Shown: positions 18,224 through 30,700, numbered from the stretch's first letter. The stretch is 64,000 nucleotides of DNA from Aquimarina sp. Aq78 (GCF_900299525.1 NZ_OMKA01000020.1:280634-344633); one strand, 5' to 3'. The notes: generated by a model from the sequence alone, not told the origin. Made by a program: numbers and translations.

Positions 18224-18556
18224 TTATAGAGACTCTGTGTCTACTTTTGTATTTCTGTGATAAATCTTACCTTCTAACCATTCTTGTACTGCTAAAGCAT
18301 GTGGTTTTGGTAATCTTTCATAGAATTTAGAAACTTCAATTTGTTCTTTATTCTCAAAAATCTCTTCTAAGCTATCATTATATGTAGCAAACTCATCTAA
18401 TTTTTCAAGAAGTTCTTTCTTGATATCGGTATTGATTTGAGTTGCTCTTTTTGATATTATCGAAATTGCCTCATAGATATTATCCGTTGGCTGATCGATA
18501 CGATTTTTATCAATAGTAGTTGTGTTTACCGGCGCATTACTTTTTTTCAAATCCAT
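18224..18556 (-). CDS. rpoZ: RNA polymerase Rpb6/omega family subunit
   Basis: This 110-residue protein corresponds to the Bacteroidetes omega-like subunit (Rpb6 fold). The core is DNIYEAISIISKRATQINTDIK (about residues 26-47), where the conserved Ala-Ile-Ser...Arg-Ala pattern of omega is visible, followed by an acidic helical region. Position between bamD and coaBC is typical for the phylum. The C-terminal half (YERLPKPHALAVQEWLEGK) is specific to this lineage. The symbol is given by family equivalence. Confidence 0.82.
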   Translation of the reverse strand: MDLKKSNAPVNTTTIDKNRIDQPTDNIYEAISIISKRATQINTDIKKELLEKLDEFATYNDSLEEIFENKEQIEVSKFYERLPKPHALAVQEWLEGKIYHRNTKVDTESL

Positions 18557-18571
18557 CTTCTACTTTATTTT

Positions 18572-19366
18572 CTATTTATATTGTTCTAATCTTGTCTTTA
18601 TATCTTCTCCTAATTCTTCTGCTTTTTCTAAATACTCCCCTTCTGTCTTATAATATTTTTTATAACTATTATAATACCCTTGAGCAGTTTCTAAACGTTC
18701 TCTTACCAAACTTTCATAACTACCAATTGCTAAAAGATATTCTGACTCTAATTTGTAATATAATACTTTTTCTCTATAAGGAGATCCTGGATGATCTATA
18801 AGGTAGTTATCAAAAGCCGAAATAGCTACTTTATAATTCTCTCTATGATGATATCGTTTAGCAACTTCATATGCTTTTCTTTCTTTCTTATCTCTAAGTT
18901 CTGCAACTAACTTATTTGCTTCTTTTAAATTTTCACTTTCGGGATACGCATTAATATATGCCTGAAGTTTTTCGAGTGCTTTATCTGTATCTTCCTGATC
19001 CAAACTATATCTTGGAGATAAATCATAATAGCTTTTAGCTCCTTTATAAAATGCTTCTTCTCTTTTTTGGCTCTTTGGGTAAGATTTAGTGAATCTTTCA
19101 AATTGGTATCCTGCAAGATAATAATCTTCTAACTGATAATATGTATCTGCATAATAGAACATTATTCTTTCTGCTTGCGGCTTACCTCTATATTGGGGTA
19201 CAACCTGTTCAAAAAGCTTTAAGGCCTTTTTATACTTCCCTTCTTTGTACAAGCTCTCTGCGGCTTTATATTTAGCGGCTAAATCTTCGCCTCTTAGTAC
19301 CTTTTGGTATTCACTACAAGATCCTAAAAATAATACACAAACAAGTAAATACAATAATCTCTTCAT
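18572..19366 (-). CDS. bamD: Outer membrane protein assembly factor BamD
   Basis: BamD is the lipoprotein partner of BamA in inserting beta-barrel proteins into the outer membrane. The 264-residue protein has a lipoprotein signal with LGSC (Cys17) and five TPR-like repeats, for example KYKKALKLFEQVVPQYRGKP, PQAERIMFYYADTYYQLEDY and KVAISAFDNYLIDHPGSPYR. It heads the leftward operon bamD-rpoZ-coaBC-DUF4835 and has a good promoter directly upstream. Confidence 0.93.
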   Translation of the reverse strand: MKRLLYLLVCVLFLGSCSEYQKVLRGEDLAAKYKAAESLYKEGKYKKALKLFEQVVPQYRGKPQAERIMFYYADTYYQLEDYYLAGYQFERFTKSYPKSQKREEAFYKGAKSYYDLSPRYSLDQEDTDKALEKLQAYINAYPESENLKEANKLVAELRDKKERKAYEVAKRYHHRENYKVAISAFDNYLIDHPGSPYREKVLYYKLESEYLLAIGSYESLVRERLETAQGYYNSYKKYYKTEGEYLEKAEELGEDIKTRLEQYK

Positions 19367-19385
19367 ATCTTAAAAAAACATCTGG

Positions 19386-19414
19386 CAAAAGTATATATTT
19401 CTGCCGTATTACAA
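19386..19414 (-). promoter_or_regulatory. Promoter of the bamD operon
   Basis: Reading the minus strand, TTG (19414-19412), an 18-nt spacer and TACTTTTG (19393-19386) match the Bacteroidetes housekeeping consensus TTG-N17..21-TAnnTTTG. The predicted start site gives a short leader of roughly 15 nt to the bamD ATG at 19366. Confidence 0.7.
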
Positions 19415-19596
19415 AAACTTTAATTCATCTATTCACCTGTCATTCTCTATTGTTCTATAATTAAGCAGGTAGAATTGGCTAATAAACATTTCTGTTTATA
19501 TCATTTTATTGATTTTAGCTCATTTCAATAACTATATAATTAGAGGTATGTTGCAGAATTAAACTGTATTTAACACTCTATACTATTTTCACAAAA

Positions 19597-20526
19597 TTAG
19601 GTGGAGCTATGTGGTAAGGTTTTATCCAGATTATTATGATCTAAAATTGTATACCCATCATCATCATAATAAAATGCCGGAATAAATTTTTGATCTTGTT
19701 TTAAATTCTTTAATACATAAGAATGAACCTGGTGAACTTCTTGTGCAAAAGACTCATCATAATAACTAGCTAATATCAAAATTTCTCCGTTTAATTTTTG
19801 CAACTGCTCTTTACTAAATTCTTTTAACGGGCTCAATTCATCTATTGGATGTACAATAGTCCAGGTTGTAGGCAGATATGTAATCGAATTTCTTTCTAGT
19901 TTTAGGTTGTAAAAATTATTGACATATTTTTCACCTTTACTTTCCTGAGATAAAGAGAGTGTGGCTTCTATTTTAGGTCGAATCATTACATTAGCACTTC
20001 TACTCATTAATCTAAACATAATACAATCTACCCCATTATGTTTTCTAAATACCATACTGCTACTAAATCTAATATTTGCTCTTGGTCTGGAAAACCTACC
20101 ATACAACAATCCTGTGATAAATGAAAAACTTAACAACCCTATAAGTGCTTCAAAAGAAGAAATAACACCAAAAACTAGTCCTTTTGGCGCCATTGCTCCA
20201 TACCCCACAGTCGTAATAGTCTGAGCCGAAAAAAAGAAGGCATTGAGAAAATCTTTAAAAACACTTCCTGTAGGTTCTGTGATATTTGATATTCCTAAAA
20301 ACGTATAGATAATAGCAAATAATGCATTAACCAAAGTATATCCCAATACTACCCATAAGAAGAATTTGGTCCAGCTAATACTGATTAAGTAATTATAACT
20401 CTCGGATAAAGAACTTGGTCTATTGATGTGTTTTATATTAAAAGAACCATCAGAATTGATAAATCGTTTAGCATGTTTATTAGAGGACTTACCTATACCT
20501 GGGTCTTTTATTTTTTTAGCCATCAC
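19597..20526 (-). CDS. Inward-rectifier (KirBac-type) potassium channel
   Basis: This 309-residue protein has an N-terminal cytoplasmic segment, an outer helix (about 53-77), a pore helix and the selectivity filter TTVGYG (residues 105-110), an inner helix (about 118-142) and a C-terminal immunoglobulin-like cytoplasmic domain (about 148-290) that begins RPRANIRFSSSMVF, as in KirBac channels. The TVGYG filter indicates K+ selectivity. It is 17 bp downstream of dapA on the same strand. Two adjacent ATGs (20526 and 20523) are possible starts. Confidence 0.9.
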   Translation of the reverse strand: MMAKKIKDPGIGKSSNKHAKRFINSDGSFNIKHINRPSSLSESYNYLISISWTKFFLWVVLGYTLVNALFAIIYTFLGISNITEPTGSVFKDFLNAFFFSAQTITTVGYGAMAPKGLVFGVISSFEALIGLLSFSFITGLLYGRFSRPRANIRFSSSMVFRKHNGVDCIMFRLMSRSANVMIRPKIEATLSLSQESKGEKYVNNFYNLKLERNSITYLPTTWTIVHPIDELSPLKEFSKEQLQKLNGEILILASYYDESFAQEVHQVHSYVLKNLKQDQKFIPAFYYDDDGYTILDHNNLDKTLPHSST

Positions 20527-20543
20527 TTCATTTTTGAAAACGA

Positions 20544-21416
20544 TTAATCCTCAACAAACTCTTCTATTCTTTTTGCCAAATTATCTGAAACGGGTATTAA
20601 TGGTAAGCGAAGATTGTCATCACATACCCCTTTTACTTTCAGGATATTTTTTACACCGGCAGGATTTCCTTCTTCAAAAGCATAACCTATAGCTGGTAAT
20701 AGTGCATAAAGTTTCTCAAATGCCTTTTTTGTTTCTCCTGATAACCCTAATCGTATCATTTCTGAAAACGATGCCGGAAATCCTTGACCAACCACACTTA
20801 TTACTCCATCTCCGCCTGCTACCACAGCTGGTAATGCCAATGTATCATCACCAGAAATCACAAGAAAATCAGATGGTTTGTTTTTAATAATCTGTAAAAC
20901 CTGTGTAAAATCCCCCACTGCTTCTTTAATCCCTATTATTTTATCTAATTGAGCAAGGCGTAAGGTTGTTTCTGCTGTCATATTAGTTGCTGTTCTAGAT
21001 GGAACATTATACAATATAACAGGTAAAATCGTAATATCGTTTATAGCTTTATAATGCCTATAAATACCTTCTTGACTAGGTCTGTTATACATAGGAACAA
21101 CAGAAAGAACAGCATCAAAATCAGATGAATTGATTTCTTTAATCTCATCAAGAACAGCTGATGTATTATTTCCTCCTACTCCAATTACCAAAGGGAGTCT
21201 TTTATTATTTATCGCTACGATATGTGCTGTTAAACTCTTCTTTTCTTCTTTAGAGAGCGTAGCTGACTCTGCAGTAGTTCCTAATACAACTAAATATTCT
21301 ACGTTTCCTTCTATACAAAAATTAACTAATGATGTAACACCATCATAATCTATCGATCCATCTTTATTAAAAGGAGTAGCTAATGCTATACCTGTTCCTC
21401 TTAGAAAATCACTCAT
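20544..21416 (-). CDS. dapA: 4-hydroxy-tetrahydrodipicolinate synthase
   Basis: DapA condenses pyruvate with aspartate semialdehyde in the lysine/diaminopimelate pathway. The 290-residue TIM barrel has GTTAESATLS (46-55), the catalytic Y136 in ILYNVPSRT and the Schiff-base Lys164 in IGIKEAVGD. Length is standard. The start is a single base from the end of the preceding gene. The pathway's epimerase gene dapF is at 38353-39138. Confidence 0.95.
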   Translation of the reverse strand: MSDFLRGTGIALATPFNKDGSIDYDGVTSLVNFCIEGNVEYLVVLGTTAESATLSKEEKKSLTAHIVAINNKRLPLVIGVGGNNTSAVLDEIKEINSSDFDAVLSVVPMYNRPSQEGIYRHYKAINDITILPVILYNVPSRTATNMTAETTLRLAQLDKIIGIKEAVGDFTQVLQIIKNKPSDFLVISGDDTLALPAVVAGGDGVISVVGQGFPASFSEMIRLGLSGETKKAFEKLYALLPAIGYAFEEGNPAGVKNILKVKGVCDDNLRLPLIPVSDNLAKRIEEFVED

Positions 21417-21417
21417 A

Positions 21418-21942
21418 CTATATAATCTGTAAAATTTTTAAATATTTTTCAAGCTCTGATATAAAAAGATTGGTATCATTTGTTGAAGCTCCAATAATCA
21501 AATCGTTAATTCGATTATCTACCTCTGCAAAACCAACTTTAAATTTAGCTTTAGAAGCTGCTGCTACATAGTTTAACTCTACAGTATTTTTTTCATAAAA
21601 ATTGATCAAAACATCAAAATCCTTATCTACAAAATCTTGTAAAGATTTACTCTTTATTGCACCATTTACCCCAAAACTCTTATCATTATAATAAGCTGCA
21701 TCCTTATCATCTATAATTTCTTTCTGATCTTCTTTATAGCCTATTACTTTAAGTTCTTCTGATTTTACACCTAATTCATTAGCAAGTTTCAACAATGAAA
21801 CGATATTAATAGATTGAGTTGCATCAATAAGAACTGCAAGTGTTTTTAAATTAGAAATGTTTTGAGATCTAGCTTCTCTTTCCCCGAGATATGCTTCGAC
21901 ACTTTTCTTTATTGCATTCCTTTTAAGACCTTTTAAAATCAT
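21418..21942 (-). CDS. Conserved flavobacterial protein (DUF6913-like)
   Basis: This 174-residue cytoplasmic protein has no signal peptide or membrane helix. It begins MILKGLKRNAIKKSVEAYLGERE and contains ISNLKTLAVLIDATQ and FDVLINFYEKNTVELNYVAA, which match my recollection of the flavobacterial family DUF6913. The family is regularly found immediately upstream of dapA. Its function is unknown. The 1-bp spacing to dapA indicates one transcript. Confidence 0.7.
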   Translation of the reverse strand: MILKGLKRNAIKKSVEAYLGEREARSQNISNLKTLAVLIDATQSINIVSLLKLANELGVKSEELKVIGYKEDQKEIIDDKDAAYYNDKSFGVNGAIKSKSLQDFVDKDFDVLINFYEKNTVELNYVAAASKAKFKVGFAEVDNRINDLIIGASTNDTNLFISELEKYLKILQII

Positions 21943-22059
21943 TTATTAAAAAATTAATAAGCCACAAATGTAGCCATTTTACAAATTAAAATCATCTGGT
22001 ATACTTCGAGAAAAAACAAAAACTTCACAATTAACACAACTTAATGATTTTTGTTAAAT

Positions 22060-22764
22060 CTATAAATATTTGTCGTCTAAACGTTTCTTTTTAACAAGTT
22101 TTGTTTCCACAAAAAAAATAGTAAAAAAGTATATCCCTGCTATTTCTACAATATTGATCAATGTAGTAAATAACCTACTATAAAAATACAATTCATTTAT
22201 TGCAAGAAATGCATCTACAAATAAGGTACAGCACGAAGCTATAAAAAGATAAATTGATTTCTCATATCGATTAGCAACATAAATAAAAAAACAAACTGTA
22301 ACAAATAAAAGAAGACTTACTATTATCAATAGTACTGATTCTACAGAATTTATAATTTTTGGCAAAACTAACCCCGTAATAGAAAAAATAAGATACCCAA
22401 TCAAAAGTATACTAACTATTGCTTGAGGTGACATCAATTTATTTAGTCTTATTTCTTGTATTGATATGAAGTTTTTTAGCAAAAGTAAGCACAAGCCATA
22501 GAACAAGGCAATTAGTATTGCAATAGTGGAAAAATATTTTACAAAGTCTAAATACACAAAAACATCGGTTACCGCAATTACAAGCATACTTAATGGAAAC
22601 AAAAGATTAGTTTTTTTTACAAATCTTTGATACAAGAAGATTAATGATATAGGAACAATTGGTTTCACATATATCAACACCCATTTATCAAAAAAAATAG
22701 CTACACATATAACGATTAAAAAAGTAAAATAGGTAAGTAAATATGTAATGTTTATTTTTTTCAA
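22060..22764 (-). CDS. YhhN-like integral membrane protein, copy 1 (most diverged)
   Basis: This 234-residue protein is almost entirely hydrophobic with about seven or eight membrane helices. It resembles the YhhN/TMEM86 (lysoplasmalogenase-like) family only in outline: a VKPIVPISLIF segment near residue 32, an AVTDVFVYLDF segment where the family has its first GD motif, and CCTLFVDAFLAINELY where the family has SDxxLAxNKF. It is the last of three tandem related genes on this strand, all between ligA and the DUF6913 gene. The key acidic residues are partly retained (TD, VDAF). Enzymatic activity is not established. Confidence 0.6.
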   Translation of the reverse strand: MKKINITYLLTYFTFLIVICVAIFFDKWVLIYVKPIVPISLIFLYQRFVKKTNLLFPLSMLVIAVTDVFVYLDFVKYFSTIAILIALFYGLCLLLLKNFISIQEIRLNKLMSPQAIVSILLIGYLIFSITGLVLPKIINSVESVLLIIVSLLLFVTVCFFIYVANRYEKSIYLFIASCCTLFVDAFLAINELYFYSRLFTTLINIVEIAGIYFFTIFFVETKLVKKKRLDDKYL

Positions 22765-22854
22765 GGAGTTTTTAAAAGATTACAAGATTCATATATAGTA
22801 TTAATTTAAGTAATATGCATTTCTGTTTTAACAGCTAATTCTTCGTTATTAAGA

Positions 22855-23550
22855 TCAAAAACCTTCAAACTCTTCAGATTTAAGAACTAATGATTTAGTT
22901 ATCATATAGTGTACTAAAAAAACAAGAGCAAGCGGACTACATATTAACATAAGTACATTAAGCTCTTTAGACCGTAGATAAAATCTATCGATTAAGAACA
23001 TAAAGTCGCTAAATGCAAAATTCAACATGGATAAAAAGAACCATAACGATTTTTCTGATCGAATGTTTATATAATGCATCGCTCCTACAATTAGTAAAAC
23101 ATAAACTAATAATAAATAGAGAAACCCTAATACTTGCATTTCTCCCATAGGGTCTTTAAGCTCCAGATAAGCCATAAAAAATATAACTGTAAACAGAGAA
23201 CTACCCAATACTAGCGTAAAGACATCTCTGCTACTATATACGAATGACTTATGATTATAATACAAGAAAAAAAACAACAAGATATAGACGACTATATGCG
23301 CCTCTATCTGAAATTTTACAACATCATCTATAGCATAAAACACACCTAACTCTTTTATAACAAAAACCAAAAGAACAATAACTTTAAATATTCTTATTCG
23401 TTTAGAATCTACAAAATAAAGAGCGGTTATTAATACTACAAGAATTAAACTAGTGTATGTGTTTAATAAATCATTTTGAAACACAAACCCTAATACTTGT
23501 ATAATAATTAAAAAAGAAATTAAAAGCTTTAGTAGTTTTCCTCCATTCAT
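22855..23550 (-). CDS. YhhN-like integral membrane protein, copy 2
   Basis: This 231-residue polytopic protein is related to its two neighbours. The clearest shared block is KSLWFFLSMLNFAFSDFMFLIDRFY, which aligns with KSLWFLIAILNFVISDSCFALNKFY in the next copy, preceded by LLVYVLLIVGAMHYINIRSEK versus ILYFLFIGAVFHYVNVRSTK. The first family motif (KPxxxP...GD) is degraded here to VDSKRIRIF and FVIKELGVF. I infer a lysoplasmalogenase-like fold with uncertain activity. The gene is separated from copy 3 by 132 bp and from copy 1 by 90 bp. Confidence 0.65.
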   Translation of the reverse strand: MNGGKLLKLLISFLIIIQVLGFVFQNDLLNTYTSLILVVLITALYFVDSKRIRIFKVIVLLVFVIKELGVFYAIDDVVKFQIEAHIVVYILLFFFLYYNHKSFVYSSRDVFTLVLGSSLFTVIFFMAYLELKDPMGEMQVLGFLYLLLVYVLLIVGAMHYINIRSEKSLWFFLSMLNFAFSDFMFLIDRFYLRSKELNVLMLICSPLALVFLVHYMITKSLVLKSEEFEGF

Positions 23551-23682
23551 TAATTTTAATTTGCATCCGAAAAAAAATCAACACAATTCTCTATAGGACA
23601 CTTTGTTACACAATTATATAATTTTTCCCTTACACAAGATACTAAATTTTGAGATAACTTAAAATAGCCTCGAAATCCTTCC

Positions 23683-26366
<2,684 letters not shown>

Positions 26367-26495
26367 TTATATGTCTTGTTTTAATGGTCAGACAGAATAC
26401 CTACCGTGTATTGGCAGATTTAATGATTAAGACTTATTCTTTATTGTTTTTAATACTTTTTAAAATCGTTTCATTCTCATTCAATTACCATGATA

Positions 26496-27086
26496 TCATG
26501 TTCTTTCTGGCTTTAACCATTTTGGCACTTGTACCGGCTTGAAGGTTCTCATTTTTTCTAATAACCTATCTATATCATCATCAACAAGAAGCAATTCATA
26601 GTTTTCCATTTTTAAAAACCCTCTTCGTACCATGTTTTCTAACAAAGCTAACAGATCATTATAAAACCCTGCGGTGTTTAAAAGTCCAATTGGTTTTTGA
26701 TGCAAACCTAACTGAGACCATGTTATAATTTCAAACAATTCTTCTAATGTTCCGAATCCTCCAGGTAATGTAATAAAGCCATCGCTAAGCTCCTGCATTT
26801 TCATCTTTCGTTCGTGCATATTAGCAGTAGTAATCAGCTCATACAATCCTTGATGCACTACTTCTTTTCGTTTTAGAAATTCTGGAATCACCCCTATCAC
26901 TTTTCCTTTTTGCTGCATCACTCCCTGAGCAACCTTGCCCATTATCCCAATTTTTGCAGCACCATAAACCAGCGTGATTTTTTGCTGGGCTAGTTTTTCT
27001 CCTAATAAAAATGCTTCGGCAATAACCCTGGTATCGTTTCCTTCACTGCTTCCACAAAATACACAAATTGAATTCAGATTATTCAT
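26496..27086 (-). CDS. LOG-family Rossmann-fold protein (TIGR00730 type)
   Basis: This 196-residue protein begins MNNLNSICVFCGSSEGND and contains the PGGFGTLEE motif (residues 108-116) and the MHERKMKM segment, which together define LOG-type nucleoside 5'-monophosphate phosphoribohydrolases. In plants LOG releases active cytokinin; in bacteria the substrate is probably a nucleotide 5'-monophosphate, such as AMP. It is 15 bp downstream of the prmC stop on the same strand. Confidence 0.9.
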   Translation of the reverse strand: MNNLNSICVFCGSSEGNDTRVIAEAFLLGEKLAQQKITLVYGAAKIGIMGKVAQGVMQQKGKVIGVIPEFLKRKEVVHQGLYELITTANMHERKMKMQELSDGFITLPGGFGTLEELFEIITWSQLGLHQKPIGLLNTAGFYNDLLALLENMVRRGFLKMENYELLLVDDDIDRLLEKMRTFKPVQVPKWLKPERT

Positions 27087-27101
27087 ATCAACAGGTTTTT
27101 T

Positions 27102-27953
27102 TTAATTTAAACAAGCTCTTATCATACGTTCATTATCATATAAATCCTTACGTACCTCTACAGATTTAAATCCTTTACTCTCGATCATATTTTTGGTTTC
27201 TACACCCAAGTACTGATTAATTTCAAAATACAAACCACCATTTTCTTTTAATTTTTCTTTAGCCAAATCTGTAATCTTTTTATAAAAGAGCAAAGGCTCA
27301 TTATCAGAAACAAATAGCGCTCGTTGTGGTTCATTATCCAATACATTAGATCTCATTTCTTTCTTCTCTAATTCACGTACATAAGGCGGATTAGAAACTA
27401 TGATATCAAAATCTTGAAATAGTTCTTTAACCTCTAGAATATCTGCTTTAATAAATGTTATATCTGCTTGATTTTTCTTTGCATTGTCTCTTGCAACTTG
27501 TATAGCCTGTTCTGATATGTCCATTGCATACACTTTGGCTTCAGGTATTTTTTTTGCTAAAGAAATAGCTATACAACCACTTCCTGTCCCAATATCCAAT
27601 ATTGTTATTGATTGTTTATCCTTTTTTTGATCTTCTATAATCCAATCCACCAACTCTTCTGTTTCTGGCCTTGGAATTAGCACATTTTCATTGACCATAA
27701 ATGGTATTCCGTAAAAATAAGTTTTTCCAATTATATATTGAATAGGTTCTTGTTTTTCGAGTCGTCTTCTGGCTTTATCAAAATTTGCTTTTTCCTCAAT
27801 GGTAAGTATTTTATCCAGATGCATAGCAACATCTACTCTTTTAAACCCTAAAATCTCTTCAGAAAGTATATAAAAAAAAGATAGTATTTCTTCAGAATCA
27901 TAGATTCTGGATAACGAATTTGTAAAATTAGCCCTAAGGTCTTTTATCTTCAA
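27102..27953 (-). CDS. prmC: Release factor glutamine methyltransferase
   Basis: PrmC (HemK) methylates the GGQ glutamine of release factors 1 and 2. This 283-residue protein has the N-terminal helical domain, the SAM-binding motif ILDIGTGSGCIAI (118-130) and the catalytic NPPY (188-191). The segment RPETEELVDW before the SAM motif is typical of the family. It starts about 18 bp downstream of the GNAT gene. Confidence 0.95.
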   Translation of the reverse strand: MKIKDLRANFTNSLSRIYDSEEILSFFYILSEEILGFKRVDVAMHLDKILTIEEKANFDKARRRLEKQEPIQYIIGKTYFYGIPFMVNENVLIPRPETEELVDWIIEDQKKDKQSITILDIGTGSGCIAISLAKKIPEAKVYAMDISEQAIQVARDNAKKNQADITFIKADILEVKELFQDFDIIVSNPPYVRELEKKEMRSNVLDNEPQRALFVSDNEPLLFYKKITDLAKEKLKENGGLYFEINQYLGVETKNMIESKGFKSVEVRKDLYDNERMIRACLN

Positions 27954-27971
27954 TTTGAAGTTTATTTTAGA

Positions 27972-28460
27972 TTATAAATCTTTTATCATCCATGCCTGAC
28001 AACTATAATGCCCGGTATCCCCAATCGGCTCTTTCAAAGGAATAAAGCCTACTTTTTTATATAGTTTTCTGGCTGATTCCATATAAGGCATGGTTTCCAA
28101 ATAACATTTGGCATATCCTTGTTCTTTTGCAAAATCAAGACATCTATTTATCATCTTATACCCAACTCCTTTGCCTCTTGCTTGTGGTAAGAAATACATT
28201 TTTTGCAGCTCGCAAATATCACCAACAACCTCTCCTTCTAATGGAGCAATACCGGCACCACCAATAATTTTACCCTCTTCTTCGACCACATAATACTGCA
28301 TTCTTGAATAGTCGTATGTTTCATACATACTATCTAAAGATTCATCTTCATAAGCAGTACCAACCTTAGGCACCCCCATTTCTATTAAAACTTCTCGTAT
28401 TACTGAGGCAATTACTTTATTATCTTTTAACTGTATTGCTCGTATTTTTATATCACTCAT
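27972..28460 (-). CDS. GNAT-family N-acetyltransferase
   Basis: This 162-residue protein is a single GNAT domain: VEEEGKIIGGAGIAPLEGE (strands 3-4), LQKMYFLPQARGKGVGYKMI (the acetyl-CoA-binding RGKGVG at motif A) and CYLETMPYMESARKLYKKVGF (motif B). The substrate is unknown. It is the first gene of a leftward operon that continues into prmC and the LOG-family gene. Confidence 0.85.
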   Translation of the reverse strand: MSDIKIRAIQLKDNKVIASVIREVLIEMGVPKVGTAYEDESLDSMYETYDYSRMQYYVVEEEGKIIGGAGIAPLEGEVVGDICELQKMYFLPQARGKGVGYKMINRCLDFAKEQGYAKCYLETMPYMESARKLYKKVGFIPLKEPIGDTGHYSCQAWMIKDL

Positions 28461-28588
28461 TATATTTAAAATACTATTTTTGTCGTATCACAAAAACGTG
28501 AACCAGAAGATTCTTCTGATCTTCGTTTGAATAAAAAATTAGCTTCTAAAAAGGTATTGAAATATACGTTAAATCTAACAAGGAATCA

Positions 28589-29050
28589 ATGAATAAGTTT
28601 TTATTATTATCAACATTGCTTATAGGTATTACCAGTTGTTCTATTTCTAAAAAACCTAAATTCAAATACGTCAACAATATTGAGGTTAAAAATGTCAGTA
28701 TGCGCAATATAACGCTCAAAGCAGATGCTGTTTTCAATAATCCAAATAACATAAAAGGAAAACTTTCGATAGACAGCATACACATTTTTGTTGATAACAT
28801 TGATGTCGGAGCACTCTCTTCGCAAGAGTTTGATGTTCCTTCAAAAAATGAATTCGCCATTCCGCTAGAAGGAACTTTTTCACTTTCTAAAGTCTATAAA
28901 AAAAACAAAAACAGTATACTTGGCAGTGTACTAAAAGTAATCCAAAGTGATTCGCTTGATATACAATATAAAGGAGTAATTCGATATCATTTCGGAAATT
29001 TCTCTTATCCATACACAATTGACAAACAACAAAAGGTAAGACTAAAATAA
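28589..29050 (+). CDS. LEA type 2-like lipoprotein
   Basis: This 153-residue protein has a lipobox ITSC (Cys17) and a beta-sandwich region of the LEA14/WHy type: VKNVSMRNITLKADAVFNNPN, then IFVDNIDVGALSSQEFDVPSK and FAIPLEGTFSLSKVY. Such proteins occur widely in Bacteroidetes without an assigned role. It begins a tightly packed rightward operon, and its stop is 2 bp before the ribD start. Confidence 0.8.
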   Translation: MNKFLLLSTLLIGITSCSISKKPKFKYVNNIEVKNVSMRNITLKADAVFNNPNNIKGKLSIDSIHIFVDNIDVGALSSQEFDVPSKNEFAIPLEGTFSLSKVYKKNKNSILGSVLKVIQSDSLDIQYKGVIRYHFGNFSYPYTIDKQQKVRLK

Positions 29051-29052
29051 AA

Positions 29053-30099
29053 GTGACAATACACAAAAAATATATAAAACGATGTATCCAGTTAGCCAAA
29101 AACGGACTGGGAACGACCTACCCAAATCCTTTGGTGGGTAGTGTAATTGTGCATAACGACAGTATCATTGGTGAAGGATGGCATTATCAATCCGGAAAAC
29201 CTCATGCCGAAGTAAATGCCATTGCTTCTGTAAAAAACCATTCCCTCTTAAAAGATGCCACAATCTATGTTAGTCTAGAACCCTGTAGCCATTTTGGAAA
29301 AACACCTCCTTGCAGTGACCTTATTATTGAAAAAGGAATAAGAAAGGTCGTTATTGGTACAATAGATACTTTTGCAAAAGTATCAGGCGCTGGAATTCAA
29401 AGGTTAATGAATGCTGGTTGTGATGTAACTGTTGGAGTTCTAGAAAATGAATGCTTAGCATTAAACAAAAGATTTTTTACTTTTCACAATAAAAAAAGAC
29501 CATATATAATCCTAAAATGGGCAGAAACTACAGATGGTTATATTGCACCGGTTTCTACCAAAAAAAGAGAGCCTGTCTGGATTACAAATACATATTCCAG
29601 ACAAATTGTGCACAAATGGCGAGCAGAAGAACAATCTATTTTGATAGGAAGCCAAACTGTTATTAAAGACAACCCTAAACTTACTATCAGAGATTGGGCT
29701 GGTCAACATCATCCTACTAGAGTCGTCATTAACAGATCAGGGAAAATCCCTAAAGATTCTGCCGTACTGGATCAATCAGTAAAGACCATAGTGATTACTT
29801 CAGAAAAATCAAAAAAAGACAATAGCAATACTCTTATTTACGAAGTTGTCGATTCACAAGAGAATCTTACCAAAGAAATATGTGACATTCTCTATAAACA
29901 CAGCATCCAATCAGTGATCATAGAAGGAGGTTCTTATACATTACAATCCTTTATTGATAAAAATCTCTGGGATGAGGCGAGGGTTTTTGAAGGAAATACT
30001 ACTTTTGGAACCGGAATAAAAGCCCCCACACATAAAGGAAATCTAATTTCTGAACAAAAAATCATGACAGACACCCTAAAGATATATCAAAATGATTAA
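29053..30099 (+). CDS. ribD: Bifunctional riboflavin biosynthesis protein RibD
   Basis: RibD deaminates and then reduces the pyrimidine intermediate in riboflavin synthesis. The 348-residue protein has the deaminase zinc site HAEVNA (H51) and PCSHFGKTPPC (C78 and C87) and a C-terminal reductase domain from about residue 150 (YIILKWAETTDGYIAP). The start is a GTG two bases after the preceding stop; no ATG fits. It overlaps the HAD gene by 8 bp. Confidence 0.95.
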   Translation: MTIHKKYIKRCIQLAKNGLGTTYPNPLVGSVIVHNDSIIGEGWHYQSGKPHAEVNAIASVKNHSLLKDATIYVSLEPCSHFGKTPPCSDLIIEKGIRKVVIGTIDTFAKVSGAGIQRLMNAGCDVTVGVLENECLALNKRFFTFHNKKRPYIILKWAETTDGYIAPVSTKKREPVWITNTYSRQIVHKWRAEEQSILIGSQTVIKDNPKLTIRDWAGQHHPTRVVINRSGKIPKDSAVLDQSVKTIVITSEKSKKDNSNTLIYEVVDSQENLTKEICDILYKHSIQSVIIEGGSYTLQSFIDKNLWDEARVFEGNTTFGTGIKAPTHKGNLISEQKIMTDTLKIYQND

Positions 30100-30700
30100 A
30101 ACTATAATTTTTGATTTTGGAGACGTCTTTATCAATTTAGACAAACCCGCAACAGAAAGAGAATTATACAATCTTAAAAATGAAAAGCTCACTACAGAGA
30201 TACGAGAGCTTAATATTTTATATGAAGCAGGCAAGATTACTACAAAAGAGCTTATAGAAAGCTTTCAGAAGTTTATTCCTGAAGCTTCAGAGAAGCAACT
30301 TACTAATGCCTGGAATGCTCTTTTACTGGATTTCCCTAAACATCGCCTAGAATTCATTCAAAAACTAGCTTCAGAACAACGTTATAAACTGATCTTACTT
30401 AGTAATAACAATGAATTACACATTAATTGGATCAAAAAACATATTAGCTTTTTCCCTGCTTTCAAATCATGCTTTGATGCTTTTTACCTCTCTCATGAAA
30501 TCAATTTACGAAAGCCAGAACCTTATATTTTTGAATTTGTTCTGAAACAACATCAATTAAACCCAAGCGAAACCCTTTTTATTGATGACACAAAGGACAA
30601 TACAGACACTGCTGCTGCACTGGGAATGCATATCTGGAACAACAATCCTGTAACCGAAGATGTTACAGATTTATTTACCATAAAATCTGATTTATTTTGA
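30092..30700 (+). CDS. HAD-family hydrolase
   Basis: This 202-residue protein has HAD motif I as FDFGDVF with nucleophile D8. The second Asp of the usual DxD is replaced by Gly, as in the DFGGVL subgroup (YihX-like sugar phosphatases). Motif II is ILLSNNN, motif III is around RKPEPYIF, and motif IV is LFIDDTKDN. The C2-less cap is helical. The substrate is not inferable; a flavin pathway phosphatase is possible from the position after ribD but not shown. Confidence 0.85.
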   Translation: MIKTIIFDFGDVFINLDKPATERELYNLKNEKLTTEIRELNILYEAGKITTKELIESFQKFIPEASEKQLTNAWNALLLDFPKHRLEFIQKLASEQRYKLILLSNNNELHINWIKKHISFFPAFKSCFDAFYLSHEINLRKPEPYIFEFVLKQHQLNPSETLFIDDTKDNTDTAAALGMHIWNNNPVTEDVTDLFTIKSDLF